Shown: piece after piece, positions 18,177 to 27,349 of the stretch | How positions within the stretch are numbered: position 1 is the stretch's first letter | Layout of the letters: every line of letters begins with the position of its first letter | DNA from: an uncultured Lachnospiraceae bacterium | GTDB lineage: Bacteria; Bacillota; Clostridia; Lachnospirales; Lachnospiraceae | Assembly (NCBI GenBank): GCA_945929965.1 | Contig: CAMEOT010000009.1 | Coordinates: 1 to 64,000 of the forward strand | Direction of reading: 5' to 3' | DNA length: 64,000 nucleotides | Program-made: the position numbers and the translations under genes | Notes under the pieces: model-generated | Seen by the model: the letters and a program-made list of their open reading frames with translations, nothing else | What the model was told of the DNA's origin: nothing | Databases searched by the model: none

Positions 18177-18665
18177 TTAATCATCGTTTTCGCTACATTT
18201 TGATAATGCCAGGGTTCCTGTTCTTGCTACTTCGACAATACTGATGGTCTGAAGCATCTTGATCAGTGTGTCAATTTTCTCCGGAGCATCGCAAATCTGC
18301 AGCATCATGAAGTGCTTTGACATATCTACGATCTCTGTTTTCATAATGTCACAAATTTCTATGATATCCCTACGATTATTCTTGTTATATTTAACTTTTA
18401 ATAACATCAATTCCCGGGTATAACACTGTTCCTGGGATAAAGTCTTTACCTTGATGACATCCAGCTTCTTATTCAGCTGCTTTTCAATCTGCTCTAAGGT
18501 GCGTTCATCCCCGGAGCTTACGATGGTCATGCAGGAAACCGCATGGTCATCGGTCTCTCCTACGGCAAGACTGTCAATATTAAAACATCTTCGGGAAAAC
18601 AGACCGGCTACTTTGCACAGGACACCGGAACGGTTCTCTACCAGTACAGAATATATTCTTTTCAT
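18177..18665 (-). CDS. ilvN: Acetolactate synthase small (regulatory) subunit, copy 1
   Basis: A second IlvN-like protein of 162 residues directly follows ilvB. It has the N-terminal ACT domain (KRIYSVLVENRSGVLCKVAGLFSRR) and the second domain with NKNNRRDIIEICDIMKTEIVD. It is more divergent than the downstream copy: CFNIDSLAVGETDD replaces the usual GYNIESLTVG segment and the C-terminal domain lacks the common TG. Tandem small subunits may give two differently regulated holoenzymes or act as distinct halves. AGGGGG precedes the ATG. Confidence 0.9.
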   Translation of the reverse strand: MKRIYSVLVENRSGVLCKVAGLFSRRCFNIDSLAVGETDDHAVSCMTIVSSGDERTLEQIEKQLNKKLDVIKVKTLSQEQCYTRELMLLKVKYNKNNRRDIIEICDIMKTEIVDMSKHFMMLQICDAPEKIDTLIKMLQTISIVEVARTGTLALSKCSENDD

Positions 18666-18683
18666 TTTGTCCAGCCCCCTTCG

Positions 18684-20300
18684 TTATTTCACCAGATCCA
18701 TCGGATCGATCATGCACTCTAACAACATGGTATTGTCTTCTGCCAGGAATGCATCCAGCACCTCATCCACATGTTCCATATTATTAAGACGTAAGTACGG
18801 AATATCATAAGCAGCGGACAGCTTCTCCAGATCCGGACTTCCGGACAGATCCACCACGGAATAGTGATCTTTATAGGTATAATGCTGATATTCTCTTACC
18901 ATGCCGAGATAATTGTTCTTCAATACAATGATCTTCACCGGGATATTGTGCTGCCTTATAGTAGCTAATTCCATCATGGACATCTGGAAAGATCCGTCAC
19001 CACATACGGCAATGACCTGTTTATCCATAGCGGCTGTCTTGGCACCCATGGCTGCCGGAATGGAATAGCCCATGGTTCCCATACCACCGGAGGTCAGGAA
19101 CTTTCCTTTCTTCACAATGTGATAGCCGCAGGACCAGATCTGGTTCTGTCCTACGTCTGCCACATAGACACCGTCTTCCTGCATCTTCTCGGAAAGTCTT
19201 GTAATGAACGCTGCGGGATCCACGTAGTTGGGATTGGGGGTTCTCTTTTTCTCCATAGTGGAACGGTACTCATTCAGTGTAGCAATCCATTCCTCATAAT
19301 CGCAGCTGAATTCTTCCTTCTGGAAGTCCTGGAAAATGTGTTTTGCATCACCTACCAGCGGAATGGAGGGACCTGCATTTTTACCGATCTCTGCGGGATC
19401 CACATCGATATGCACCAGTATTTTGTTCCGGGTAATGAGATCCGGCTGGCTGACCGCACGGTCTGCCACCCTGGCACCTACCATAATCAGCAGATCCGAT
19501 TCGTTCATGGCACGGTTGGCGTAAGCCTTGCCGTTATTGCCTACCATTCCGTAATAGAGAGGATGCTCGGTCGGCATGACACCGATACCCATCATGGTGG
19601 ATACTACAGGAATGCCATGTTCTTCGGCAAAGCCGCGCAGTTCTTCTTCGGCCTCACTAAGTAACACTCCGCCGCCGGCACAGATGATGGGGCGTTTTGC
19701 GCGCTCCAGCTCCTTGATGACCTTTTTGATCTGTACGGCATGACCTTTGACCGTGGGCTTATAAGTACGCAGATTTACCTCTTCCGGATAGTGAAAGTTC
19801 TTGATAACGGCATTCTGGATATCAATGGGAATGTCGATTAATACCGGACCTTTTCTTCCGGTATTTGCAATATAAAATGCCTCTTTGAATACCCTGGGAA
19901 TATCGTTTACATTCTTCACCAGATAACTGTATTTTACAAAAGATTCCACAGTGCCGGTGATATCCGCCTCCTGGAATACATCACTGCCAAGCAGCTCACT
20001 GTTCACCTGACCGGTGATACAGATCAAGGGAATACTGTCCGCAAATGCTGTGGCAATACCGGTGATGACATTCGTAGCGCCCGGGCCGGAAGTCACCGCG
20101 CACACACCGGGTCTGCCGGTCATACGTGCCACACCGCTGGCGGCATGGGCAGCATTCTGTTCCGTACGGATCAACACCGTCTGAATCTCAGAATCCAGAA
20201 TACTGTTAAAAAAAGGACATATGGCAACACCGGGATATCCGAATACCGTGCTTACCCCCTCGGCTTCGAGACATTTAATAATCGCATCTGCTCCAATCAT
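18684..20300 (-). CDS. ilvB: Acetolactate synthase large subunit
   Basis: A 538-residue thiamine diphosphate enzyme that condenses pyruvate to acetolactate, the first common step of branched-chain amino acid synthesis. The catalytic Glu lies in RTEQNAAHAASGVAR (about residues 45-59) and the ThDP motif begins GDGSFQMSMMELATI and ends with NNYLG. The FAD-binding middle domain is present. It sits 36 bases after metH and before two regulatory subunit genes. The length is slightly short of IlvB (about 550-570), as the usual N-terminal leader is missing. Confidence 0.95.
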   Translation of the reverse strand: MIGADAIIKCLEAEGVSTVFGYPGVAICPFFNSILDSEIQTVLIRTEQNAAHAASGVARMTGRPGVCAVTSGPGATNVITGIATAFADSIPLICITGQVNSELLGSDVFQEADITGTVESFVKYSYLVKNVNDIPRVFKEAFYIANTGRKGPVLIDIPIDIQNAVIKNFHYPEEVNLRTYKPTVKGHAVQIKKVIKELERAKRPIICAGGGVLLSEAEEELRGFAEEHGIPVVSTMMGIGVMPTEHPLYYGMVGNNGKAYANRAMNESDLLIMVGARVADRAVSQPDLITRNKILVHIDVDPAEIGKNAGPSIPLVGDAKHIFQDFQKEEFSCDYEEWIATLNEYRSTMEKKRTPNPNYVDPAAFITRLSEKMQEDGVYVADVGQNQIWSCGYHIVKKGKFLTSGGMGTMGYSIPAAMGAKTAAMDKQVIAVCGDGSFQMSMMELATIRQHNIPVKIIVLKNNYLGMVREYQHYTYKDHYSVVDLSGSPDLEKLSAAYDIPYLRLNNMEHVDEVLDAFLAEDNTMLLECMIDPMDLVK

Positions 20301-20336
20301 TTTGCTCCGCTCCTTTATGTATACTCTGACTTTTTA

Positions 20337-22859
20337 TTACTCCATTAAACTTTTTGCTAATTTTACTGCATCCGCGGCATCCTTGGAATAGCCGTCCGCT
20401 CCGATCTCATCCGCATATTCCTGGGTGATCACGGCTCCGCCGATAATGATTTTGGCGGTGATACCTTCCTCTTTTGCTGCGGCCACGATCTCCCGCATTC
20501 TCTGCATGGTGGTGGTCATCAGCGCTGACAGGGCAATGAACTCCGCATGATGTTCCTTTGCCGTCTTTAAGATCTTTGCCTGCGGCACATCCTTCCCCAG
20601 ATCGATCACATGGAAACCGTGATTTTTCAGCATTAACGCCACCAGATTCTTACCGATATCGTGAATATCGCCTTCCACGGTAGCAATGACCACTACCGGC
20701 ATTTCCTCTCCGGTACCGCCTGTCTGTAACAGTGGTTCCAGTACCTCGATGGAATTCTTCATGGCTTCTGCGCTGGCAATTAACTGCGGCAGGAAGTACT
20801 TCCCCTGATCGAAGTATTCGCCCACCTGATTAATAGCGGGAAGTAATACCTGATTCAACAGTTCCGCAGGCTTTTCCCCGCTATCCAGCGCCTCATTCGT
20901 AATCTTTACGATGCCGTTGCGATTTCCCTTAAGGACAGCAGTCTTTAACTTGTCCTGCATTTCATTGATCTGCGAACTGCTCTCCGCGGAAGTTTCCTTC
21001 TTCTCACTGACAGCACCGACTGCCTGAGTTCCTGCGGTTCCCTGACTTTCCAAAAGTGCCATTTTTTTCGCCAGCTCGGCTTCTTTTGCTTCTCTGCGTT
21101 CCTTGACACCGCCGGCATACTCGATATAGCGAAGTGCCGCTTCTTCTTTGTTCAGTAGCAGATCTGTTGCAAGCGCACAGCTCACTAACAGTTCCTGGGA
21201 CGGATTGGCAATTGCCATGGTCAGTCCCGCCTGAATTGCCAGCGTTAAAAATGCGGTATTTACAAAGCTTCGCTCCGGCATGGCAAAAGAAATATTGGAC
21301 AGGCCGCAGATGGTCGCAAATCCGTTTGCCTTACAATACCGGATTGTCTCCAGAGTCTCCAGTGCCGCCTTGGGATTGGCTCCTACAGTTGCCACCAGTC
21401 CGTCCACTACGACGTCTTCCTTACACATTCCAAGGGAGGTAGCTCTATCGTAAATTTTATGAATGATCTCTTTTTTCTCATCAATATCCTTGGGCAGCCC
21501 TGCATCCGACAGCGGCAACAGGATGAACATTGCCCCGTATTTTGCTACGATGGGAAGAAGCTTTTCGAATTTCTCTGTCTCCAGAGAGACGGAATTGACC
21601 AAAGCACGTCCCGGATAATGACGGAGGGCTGCTTCTAAGACCTCCACATAGCTGGAATCCAGCGACAGCGGCAGATTCGTCACACCACTTACCTCTTCCA
21701 GTGCCCGCAGCATACTGGCTTTTTCATCAATACCGCTCATACCCATATTGATGTCCAGCACCTTTGCCCCACAGGCTTCCTGCTCCTCGGCAAACTGGAT
21801 TACTTTCTCGAAGCTGCCTTCCCGTAGTTGTGTCTGCAGCGCCTTTTTTCCGGTAGGATTGATGCGCTCTCCCACGACGAAGAAGCCATCCTCCAGCCCG
21901 AAGCTGTGGGTAATGCGTTCGGAGGTCAGGTACCGGATGCCCTCCGGTCGTCTGGCTGCCGTAACCTTTGTCTCCGTACCAAAGCGGTCATGGATCTGTC
22001 TGATAAATTCCGGTGTGGTACCGCAACAGCCGCCTAAGATCGTAGCGCCGGCATTTACCAGTACTTCCATCTCCTCAGTGAACTCTTCCGCCTCCATGTT
22101 GTAGCAGGTATTACCGTTCTCATCCAGAAAAGGCAGACCGGCATTGGGCTTTGCAATCACCGGAATTCTGGTATGAGTTACCATATCCGAGATAATGCTC
22201 TCCATCTGGGCAGGTCCGGTGGAACAGTTAGCTCCGATGGCACTGGCACCCAGGCTCTCCAGTACAATGGCTGCGGTCTTCGCGTCCGTACCGAATAATG
22301 TCCTTCCGTCCGCTTCAAAAGTCAGTGTGGCAATCACCGGCAGATCACAGACTTCCTTCGCAGCAATCAATGCAGCTCTGGTCTCTGCCAGGCTCATCAT
22401 GGTCTCTACTACCAGCAGATCCGCTCCGGCACCCACCAGGCAGAGAATCTGTTCTTTATAAATATCGATCAGAGTTTCCAGTTCCATTTTCCCCATGGGT
22501 TTTAGCTGTTCGCCGGTCATGGTAATATCTCCGGCTACCAGCACGGTATGTCCGGGGCTGCTCGCTGCTGCTTCCTTAGAAATTACCACCAGATCATGGA
22601 TCATGGCGGACATGTTTTTCTCCAGATGATATTCTGCCAGCTTGATGCGGTTAGCTGTAAAAGTAGGCGCATACAGAATATTGGTACCCGCCTGTACATA
22701 ATCTTTCTGCAGCTTCAGCATGACATCCTTATGCTCCAAAATCCACTGTTCCGGGCAGACACCGGAAGGCATTCCGGCCTTCACCAGATTCGATCCTGTG
22801 GCACCGTCCAAATATAAAATATGATCTTTACTTAATGTAATAAATTCTTCTCTTGTCAT
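20337..22859 (-). CDS. metH: Cobalamin-dependent methionine synthase, short form
   Basis: An 840-residue enzyme with three modules. The homocysteine-binding barrel has zinc ligands C212, C278 and C279 (GANCS and GGCCGTTP). The methyltetrahydrofolate-binding pterin domain is at about 320-580. A cobalamin cap and domain is at about 640-840, with DxHxxG at 731-736 and H733 as the cobalt ligand. The C-terminal AdoMet reactivation domain of E. coli MetH is absent, so reactivation would need a separate protein. It heads the ilv series, 36 bases before ilvB. Only about 30 bases of leader lie between the promoter and the ATG, leaving no room for a riboswitch. Confidence 0.93.
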   Translation of the reverse strand: MTREEFITLSKDHILYLDGATGSNLVKAGMPSGVCPEQWILEHKDVMLKLQKDYVQAGTNILYAPTFTANRIKLAEYHLEKNMSAMIHDLVVISKEAAASSPGHTVLVAGDITMTGEQLKPMGKMELETLIDIYKEQILCLVGAGADLLVVETMMSLAETRAALIAAKEVCDLPVIATLTFEADGRTLFGTDAKTAAIVLESLGASAIGANCSTGPAQMESIISDMVTHTRIPVIAKPNAGLPFLDENGNTCYNMEAEEFTEEMEVLVNAGATILGGCCGTTPEFIRQIHDRFGTETKVTAARRPEGIRYLTSERITHSFGLEDGFFVVGERINPTGKKALQTQLREGSFEKVIQFAEEQEACGAKVLDINMGMSGIDEKASMLRALEEVSGVTNLPLSLDSSYVEVLEAALRHYPGRALVNSVSLETEKFEKLLPIVAKYGAMFILLPLSDAGLPKDIDEKKEIIHKIYDRATSLGMCKEDVVVDGLVATVGANPKAALETLETIRYCKANGFATICGLSNISFAMPERSFVNTAFLTLAIQAGLTMAIANPSQELLVSCALATDLLLNKEEAALRYIEYAGGVKERREAKEAELAKKMALLESQGTAGTQAVGAVSEKKETSAESSSQINEMQDKLKTAVLKGNRNGIVKITNEALDSGEKPAELLNQVLLPAINQVGEYFDQGKYFLPQLIASAEAMKNSIEVLEPLLQTGGTGEEMPVVVIATVEGDIHDIGKNLVALMLKNHGFHVIDLGKDVPQAKILKTAKEHHAEFIALSALMTTTMQRMREIVAAAKEEGITAKIIIGGAVITQEYADEIGADGYSKDAADAVKLAKSLME

Positions 22860-22890
22860 AGTTCTCTTTTCCTGTTATTTGATTCTTTTA

Positions 22891-22920
22891 ATCATACCAC
22901 ACTGTCCTTTTATTCGTAAA
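22891..22920 (-). promoter_or_regulatory. Probable promoter for metH-ilv
   Basis: On the minus strand TTTACG (22915-22920) and TATGAT (22891-22896) are 18 bases apart and the -10 is extended by TG. The -35 is weak. It is the only candidate in the 149-base divergent gap with the lipoprotein gene. Confidence 0.5.
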
Positions 22921-23008
22921 GGGGACGTTTTAACATTATGTGGTTGCGTAAAACCGCAGAATATGATAAATTTTTAAATGGATTATATGATTTGGAGGGA
23001 TAAATATT

Positions 23009-23503
23009 TTGAAAAACAAAATACTTGCTATTACAGCGGGACTTCTTACCGCTATGGCTCTTACCGCCTGTGGAAAGGATCCCCAACTGACGCAGTTTCG
23101 AGAAGAGATAGATGCCTTTTGTACCGAGATCTCAGACATTGACACCGCGATCAACAACGTGGATGCCGAATCCGATAATGCAGCCGATGAACTTTTGGGA
23201 TATCTGGATCAGTTGGATCAGGATTTTCAGGATTTCGCCGCATTGGATTTTCCTACGGAATTTGATTATCTGGAAAGCATGGCTGATGAAGCCAGCGAAT
23301 ATATGACCACTGCCGTGCAGAGTTATCATGATGCTTTCAGTAACGGCGGATACAATCAGCTGACTGCCGATTACGCCAAGGAGAATTACGCCAGAGCTTA
23401 CAAGCGTATTCAGATCATCATCACTTTCCTTCATGGTGAACAACCGGAGGATGTCAATCTGACGACGGAAGAAACCACTACAGAAGCTTCTTCCGCCGAA
23501 TAA
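23009..23503 (+). CDS. Small secreted lipoprotein, unknown function
   Basis: A 164-residue acidic protein with a lipoprotein signal peptide: KNK at the N-terminus, a hydrophobic core (ILAITAGLLTAMA) and the lipobox LTAC, with Cys21 as the predicted lipidated residue. The remainder is helical with regularly spaced Asp/Glu and a Thr/Glu-rich tail, and no recognised catalytic motif. The start is TTG with GGAGGG ten bases upstream. It stands alone between divergent metH and a strong bidirectional terminator. I do not recognise a family. Confidence 0.82.
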   Translation: MKNKILAITAGLLTAMALTACGKDPQLTQFREEIDAFCTEISDIDTAINNVDAESDNAADELLGYLDQLDQDFQDFAALDFPTEFDYLESMADEASEYMTTAVQSYHDAFSNGGYNQLTADYAKENYARAYKRIQIIITFLHGEQPEDVNLTTEETTTEASSAE

Positions 23504-23522
23504 TTTCAAATCGCATAGTAAC

Positions 23523-23553
23523 AAAAAGCCCCGTGCAATGCACGGGGCTTTTT
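23523..23553. terminator. Strong bidirectional terminator
   Basis: A perfect palindrome with 13 pairs or more (AAAAAGCCCCGTGCA and its complement around 23523-23553) is flanked by A and T runs on both sides. It can end both the lipoprotein gene and the convergent small membrane-protein operon. Confidence 0.95.
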
Positions 23554-23569
23554 GTTACTTATTAGCTTA

Positions 23570-23860
23570 TTATTTTAAGATCTTGATCTGGCCGAGCAGG
23601 GGAACTTCCTTCTCCTGATCCTGGCAAGCATAGATCAGACCCATGATCCAGCATACGAACAGGAAGATGCTCAGAATTGCGCTTACAACGCCACCTACAT
23701 AAGGAATGACGCGGATAACGCTTGCAACGATCTGTGCTAAGAAAATAACCAGTGCCTGATTCAGATGGAACTTAGCTCCCTCCTTGTCACCTGCGCAAAA
23801 AGCAACGATCCAACCGATCCAAGTGATGTACGCAACAATACCCGTAGTTTTTTTATCCAT
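23570..23860 (-). CDS. Small DUF4870-like membrane protein
   Basis: A 96-residue protein with three hydrophobic stretches (about residues 7-24, 34-52 and 56-80) and the pattern AFCAGDKEGAKFHLNQALVIFL, which resembles DUF4870/Tic20-like small membrane proteins in which charged residues and a conserved HxNQAL precede the second helix. Function is unknown. GGGAG lies before the ATG. It is the last gene of a four-gene group of small membrane proteins. Confidence 0.75.
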   Translation of the reverse strand: MDKKTTGIVAYITWIGWIVAFCAGDKEGAKFHLNQALVIFLAQIVASVIRVIPYVGGVVSAILSIFLFVCWIMGLIYACQDQEKEVPLLGQIKILK

Positions 23861-23924
23861 TTTTTCTCCCTCTGCACTTTTGTGCGATAAAATATTCTGT
23901 ATATGTAAAAAATTGCAAATACAG

Positions 23925-24353
23925 TCAAAGTGAAATGTGAAAACCGAGAAGCAAAATATTTTTCAGGATAAAATTTCCGATCATGATCGCTACCGCCGTA
24001 TACAGATGCCATTCATGAAAACGCCAGCCTTTTATCCTGCCGAAATGTAATCTGGCAAGTGTCTGACTTATCATGAATCCTCCGAAAATGATAATCGTAT
24101 ATATTACCAGCGGATGATACCAGGCCGATACCAGAAAATGTCCCTGAAGAAGGGCGTTTAACGCTCTGGTACCACCGCATCCCGGGCAATAGATTCCGAA
24201 CAGACGATAGACGATGCAGGTATATCCTGTATTTTCCAGTATTGGTACGATAGCCTTGAGATATAATAAGCTTCCCGTCAAACCAAGTACCAGGAATATC
24301 CATCCCGTCAAATAGAGATGGTCTTCCAGGCTGCCTTTTTTAATATGCACCAT
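23925..24353 (-). CDS. DUF2752 membrane protein
   Basis: A protein of about 142 residues with four hydrophobic segments and the DUF2752 signature YCPGCGGTRALNALLQG (about residues 51-67), where the conserved CPGCGxTR may bind a metal or form a redox pair. The function of the family is unknown. The ATG at 24353 overlaps the end of the DUF4190 gene; a GTG at 24359 would add two residues. No clear ribosome-binding site is seen, consistent with coupled translation. Confidence 0.85.
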   Translation of the reverse strand: MVHIKKGSLEDHLYLTGWIFLVLGLTGSLLYLKAIVPILENTGYTCIVYRLFGIYCPGCGGTRALNALLQGHFLVSAWYHPLVIYTIIIFGGFMISQTLARLHFGRIKGWRFHEWHLYTAVAIMIGNFILKNILLLGFHISL

Positions 24354-24768
24354 ATGCACCGCTGCCGATCATTGCAACAGAAAATACTACTGCAAGAATC
24401 GTGATCAGAATTCCCAGCACGATACCTACGATAGAGCAGATCAGTCCGCCCTTTGCCAGTCCGGTCTTACCCTGCTTATTGGCAAATACAGCACAGATGA
24501 TACCGCCGACTCCGAACAATGCTCCTACCCAACCGGTGCAACATCCGAGAACGATAGAGAGAATACCCAGTACCAGGCTGACAATTGCCAGTACGTTGGT
24601 CTCCTTGTTCTCAGCCTTGGGGGCTTCTACAGTTGCCTGAGGCTGTACATTAGCGGTATAGTCCTGATAATTGTTAACGGGCTCTACCACGGGAGCCTCC
24701 TGTACAGGTTCTGCGGCCGTAGTATCTACTGTAACATTGTTTTCGTTTTCAAAATTCTGTCCGTCCAT
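24340..24768 (-). CDS. DUF4190-type membrane protein
   Basis: A 142-residue protein with an acidic, Pro/Val/Glu-rich N-terminal half (about residues 1-55) and two or three Gly/Ile-rich membrane segments (LAIVSLVLGILSIVLGCC and the last 40 residues). The layout LAIxSLVLGILS ... GxxGAxFGxxGxIxAxxA ... GLAKGGLIxSIVGIVLG fits DUF4190. Function is unknown. It overlaps the DUF2752 gene and follows the TM2 protein by 35 bases. Confidence 0.8.
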   Translation of the reverse strand: MDGQNFENENNVTVDTTAAEPVQEAPVVEPVNNYQDYTANVQPQATVEAPKAENKETNVLAIVSLVLGILSIVLGCCTGWVGALFGVGGIICAVFANKQGKTGLAKGGLICSIVGIVLGILITILAVVFSVAMIGSGAYGAY

Positions 24769-24803
24769 TTTTTCCTCTTTCTGTCTTCTTCAGACTTCTT
24801 ATT

Positions 24804-25238
24804 CTAATCCGCTAACGGATTGCCCTTGCCGTCGGTGTCGATCTTGCCGGTCAGGATCATGATACCCTCTACCAGTCCCCAGATGCCTACGCCCATTACA
24901 AGGAATACGCCGACAACCACGCAGCATAAAAGGATTCCTACAATGGTAAGTACCAGCTGGGTAACTGCCTTACCGGTATAACCCAGATAGAAATTATGTA
25001 CACCGAAGGATCCCAGGAAAATACCTAACAGTCCGGCTACCAGTTTGGATTTGGCATCCGCTGCCGGTGCCTGCTTATTGGCAACGCCACAATTCAAACA
25101 CACCGTTGCATCCGGTGCTAAAGGCTTTCCGCAGTTATGGCAGTAATTATTGCCCTGTCCTTTGGCTACTCCGCACTTTACGCACATCACAGCTTCGTCC
25201 GTCATATAAGGCTCGCCGCAATTTTTACAAAAGTACAT
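24804..25238 (-). CDS. Double zinc-ribbon TM2 domain protein
   Basis: A 144-residue protein with two zinc ribbons (CxxC pairs at 4-7 and 19-22, and at 33-36 and 47-50) followed by a TM2 domain: SKLVAGLLGIFLGSFGVHNFYLG ends in the second helix with WGLVEGIMILTG. TM2 proteins are two-pass membrane proteins of unknown role. The zinc ribbons would face the cytoplasm. It is first in a four-gene group and has a promoter at 25293-25321. Confidence 0.88.
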   Translation of the reverse strand: MYFCKNCGEPYMTDEAVMCVKCGVAKGQGNNYCHNCGKPLAPDATVCLNCGVANKQAPAADAKSKLVAGLLGIFLGSFGVHNFYLGYTGKAVTQLVLTIVGILLCCVVVGVFLVMGVGIWGLVEGIMILTGKIDTDGKGNPLAD

Positions 25239-25292
25239 TTGGTCTTCCTCCCTCTCTCATTTTCCTGACTTTTTTCTCAGTCATTACTGTAC

Positions 25293-25321
25293 ATTATACA
25301 AGATGTTTGTATATTTTACCA
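25293..25321 (-). promoter_or_regulatory. Promoter for the small membrane-protein operon
   Basis: On the minus strand TGGTAA (25316-25321) and TATAAT (25293-25298) are 17 bases apart. The -35 is weak but the -10 is perfect. A short inverted repeat TGACT...AGTCA follows in the leader. Confidence 0.5.
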
Positions 25322-25369
25322 GTATTATTTTCACATTATAAGATGTTATAACGTGCAATTTTTATAAAA

Positions 25370-25771
25370 TCATGTAAAATCTATCTGATAAATCTTATTT
25401 ATCGGAATCTCTGTATCGTTCATGCGAATTTTCCTGGCTGTTTCATCTATTTTCTGAACATGACCTTCCAGAGTCCGGTAACTGCCTCCGTCCTTTTTGG
25501 AATCCGGTACAAAATAAGTGATCTTCACCGGAAACTTTTGTGCCAAATGTTCGTGAATATAATAGAGTTGTCTGTCAATCTCCTGCTTCCTATCCTCATC
25601 CAGTTCGATAAAGCGTTCCGTCAGTCTGGAGGTCTCTCTCAGGGCATCATCGTATCCCGTAAGCGCCGCAAAGGGAGAAAACTGGGCGGCACGATTCTGC
25701 AGAGACATCCTTGGATGTGTCGCAGACACCGGATGGGGCAGATGGAGCATATCTTTATATTTTTCGTTCAT
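25370..25771 (-). CDS. YolD-like family protein
   Basis: A 133-residue protein with the YolD signature NRAAQFSPFAALTGYDDAL (about residues 26-44) and a C-terminal beta segment ITYFVPD ... GSYRTLEGHVQKID. YolD-like proteins are encoded with Y-family polymerases in Firmicutes and are thought to act as UmuD-like partners in SOS mutagenesis. The gene begins 4 bases after the polymerase stop, which fits a two-gene damage-inducible operon. AAGG lies nine bases upstream of the ATG. Confidence 0.9.
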   Translation of the reverse strand: MNEKYKDMLHLPHPVSATHPRMSLQNRAAQFSPFAALTGYDDALRETSRLTERFIELDEDRKQEIDRQLYYIHEHLAQKFPVKITYFVPDSKKDGGSYRTLEGHVQKIDETARKIRMNDTEIPINKIYQIDFT

Positions 25772-25775
25772 ATTA

Positions 25776-27317
25776 TTATGCCTTATGACCGCCGATCTGG
25801 CGGTTCCTGTCTATCGTGGTAGCACCCTCCTGAAGATCGGCGGCTCTTAAAATAGCATTTTTTCCGTATTTGGATTTCACGCTAAGCATGGCTTCCAGCA
25901 GATGTTTTTCCTTTTCCAGATGTTCCTTTTCCTTCTGCGTGTCCTCCTTTGGTGCATCGTCCGACAACAGTCCTCCGGAAAACAGATCCAGCTGTTCGTA
26001 GACCGGCTCCTCCTTCACACTGTCTGCCTCTTTTAAATGATTTGCCACCAGCGTGATCCTGCGGGCAAGCAACATGGGATCTACGATCCGTTCATACAAT
26101 TCCATGGTCGTATCTGTGATCCTGGCAGCGGATGCGGTCATATTTCCAAGATTCCCGGTACCATGGGCATGTTTCGGTACACTTCTGCCGTAGCGGTCCA
26201 CGGTGATCTCGCCGTGATAACGATCCGCAATCCCGGGGATCTTCAGGTTATCAATGTCATACCCCACCGTCAGTACGATCTGGTCCGTCACCAGCTGCTT
26301 CTCCACCAGATCCAGTGCCAGCTGCTCTGCCATCTCCCGGACCACGATCTTCGTCTGGGTAAAATCCGTAGCACAATGCAGCACCTGTCCGGAACTGATA
26401 CAGTTGGTCTCCGGGCGGTAAGCTTTGATCAGATCCATGGTCACCGGTTCGTATCCCCAGGCATGATCGATCAGAAGTTCCGCGTTGATTCCAAACATTT
26501 CATACAGCAGATCCTCATTATAGTAATCACTTACTCCGCCGATGGAGCAGCGGGCGATATCTCCCATGGTGAACATTCCGGCAGCTTCCAGCTTTTTACG
26601 GTATCCTGCGCCCACCCGCCAGAAGTCTGTCAGCGGCTTATGGTCCCACAGCAGTTCCCGATAGCTGATCTCATCCAGCTTTGCGATCCGCACGCCATTT
26701 GCATCCGGTTCCATGTGCTTTGCCACGATATCCATTGCCACCTTACACAGATACAGATTCGTTCCGATTCCCGCAGTGGCTGTCAGTCCCTTTTTCTCCA
26801 GGATTTCTGTAGCGATTGCGGATGCCAGCTCTTCCGCTGTCATTTTATAAGTCTTCAGATACTGCGTCACATCCAGGAATACTTCATCGATGGAATAGAC
26901 ATGAATATCCTCCGGGGCAATATATTTCAAATATATATCATAGATCTGTGTACTGTATTCCAGATATCTCACCATCCGGGGCGTTGCCGTGACAAAGCCC
27001 ACCTCCAGTTCCGGATGTTCCTGTAATTCATCTGCGAAGGTGCTTTTGCCGGAAAACCTGCCGCCGGGTGCCCGTACTTTCCGCAGGGCATTCACTTCTC
27101 TCACCTTGGAAATTACTTCAAACAGTCTGGCTCTTCCGGGGATACCATAGACTTTTAAGGAGGGGGATACTGCCAGGCAGATGGTCTTCTGCGTCCGGGA
27201 GGCATCTGCCACCACCAGATTCGTATTCAGAGGATCTAAGCCTCTGTCCACGCACTCCACGGAGGCATAAAAGGACTTCAGATCCATAGCAATATAAATA
27301 TGGGATGATTGCTCCAT
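25776..27317 (-). CDS. Y-family DNA polymerase (UmuC/UvrX-type)
   Basis: A 513-residue translesion DNA polymerase. The palm-domain acids are present: D12 in YIAMDLKSFYASVE, and D144 and E145 in YSIDEVFLDV. Thumb and little-finger regions follow. It is longer than DinB (about 350-420) because of an internal and C-terminal extension containing EEPVYEQLDLFSGG, which includes a beta-clamp-binding-like QLDLF motif. The pairing with YolD and a LexA-like box in the promoter indicate a UvrX/YqjW-type SOS polymerase. Confidence 0.9.
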   Translation of the reverse strand: MEQSSHIYIAMDLKSFYASVECVDRGLDPLNTNLVVADASRTQKTICLAVSPSLKVYGIPGRARLFEVISKVREVNALRKVRAPGGRFSGKSTFADELQEHPELEVGFVTATPRMVRYLEYSTQIYDIYLKYIAPEDIHVYSIDEVFLDVTQYLKTYKMTAEELASAIATEILEKKGLTATAGIGTNLYLCKVAMDIVAKHMEPDANGVRIAKLDEISYRELLWDHKPLTDFWRVGAGYRKKLEAAGMFTMGDIARCSIGGVSDYYNEDLLYEMFGINAELLIDHAWGYEPVTMDLIKAYRPETNCISSGQVLHCATDFTQTKIVVREMAEQLALDLVEKQLVTDQIVLTVGYDIDNLKIPGIADRYHGEITVDRYGRSVPKHAHGTGNLGNMTASAARITDTTMELYERIVDPMLLARRITLVANHLKEADSVKEEPVYEQLDLFSGGLLSDDAPKEDTQKEKEHLEKEKHLLEAMLSVKSKYGKNAILRAADLQEGATTIDRNRQIGGHKA

Positions 27318-27349
27318 AAATGCCTCCTTTCAAATACTTTCTGTAAATG

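Noticed and set aside
22860..22925. A riboswitch or T-box in front of metH
   Set aside because: Only about 60 bases lie between the promoter region and the ATG, without a conserved structure or a T-box sequence.
26037..27026. A 329-codon plus-strand frame opposite the Y-family polymerase
   Set aside because: It is antisense to a well-supported gene with intact catalytic motifs and has no ribosome-binding site or recognisable domain.
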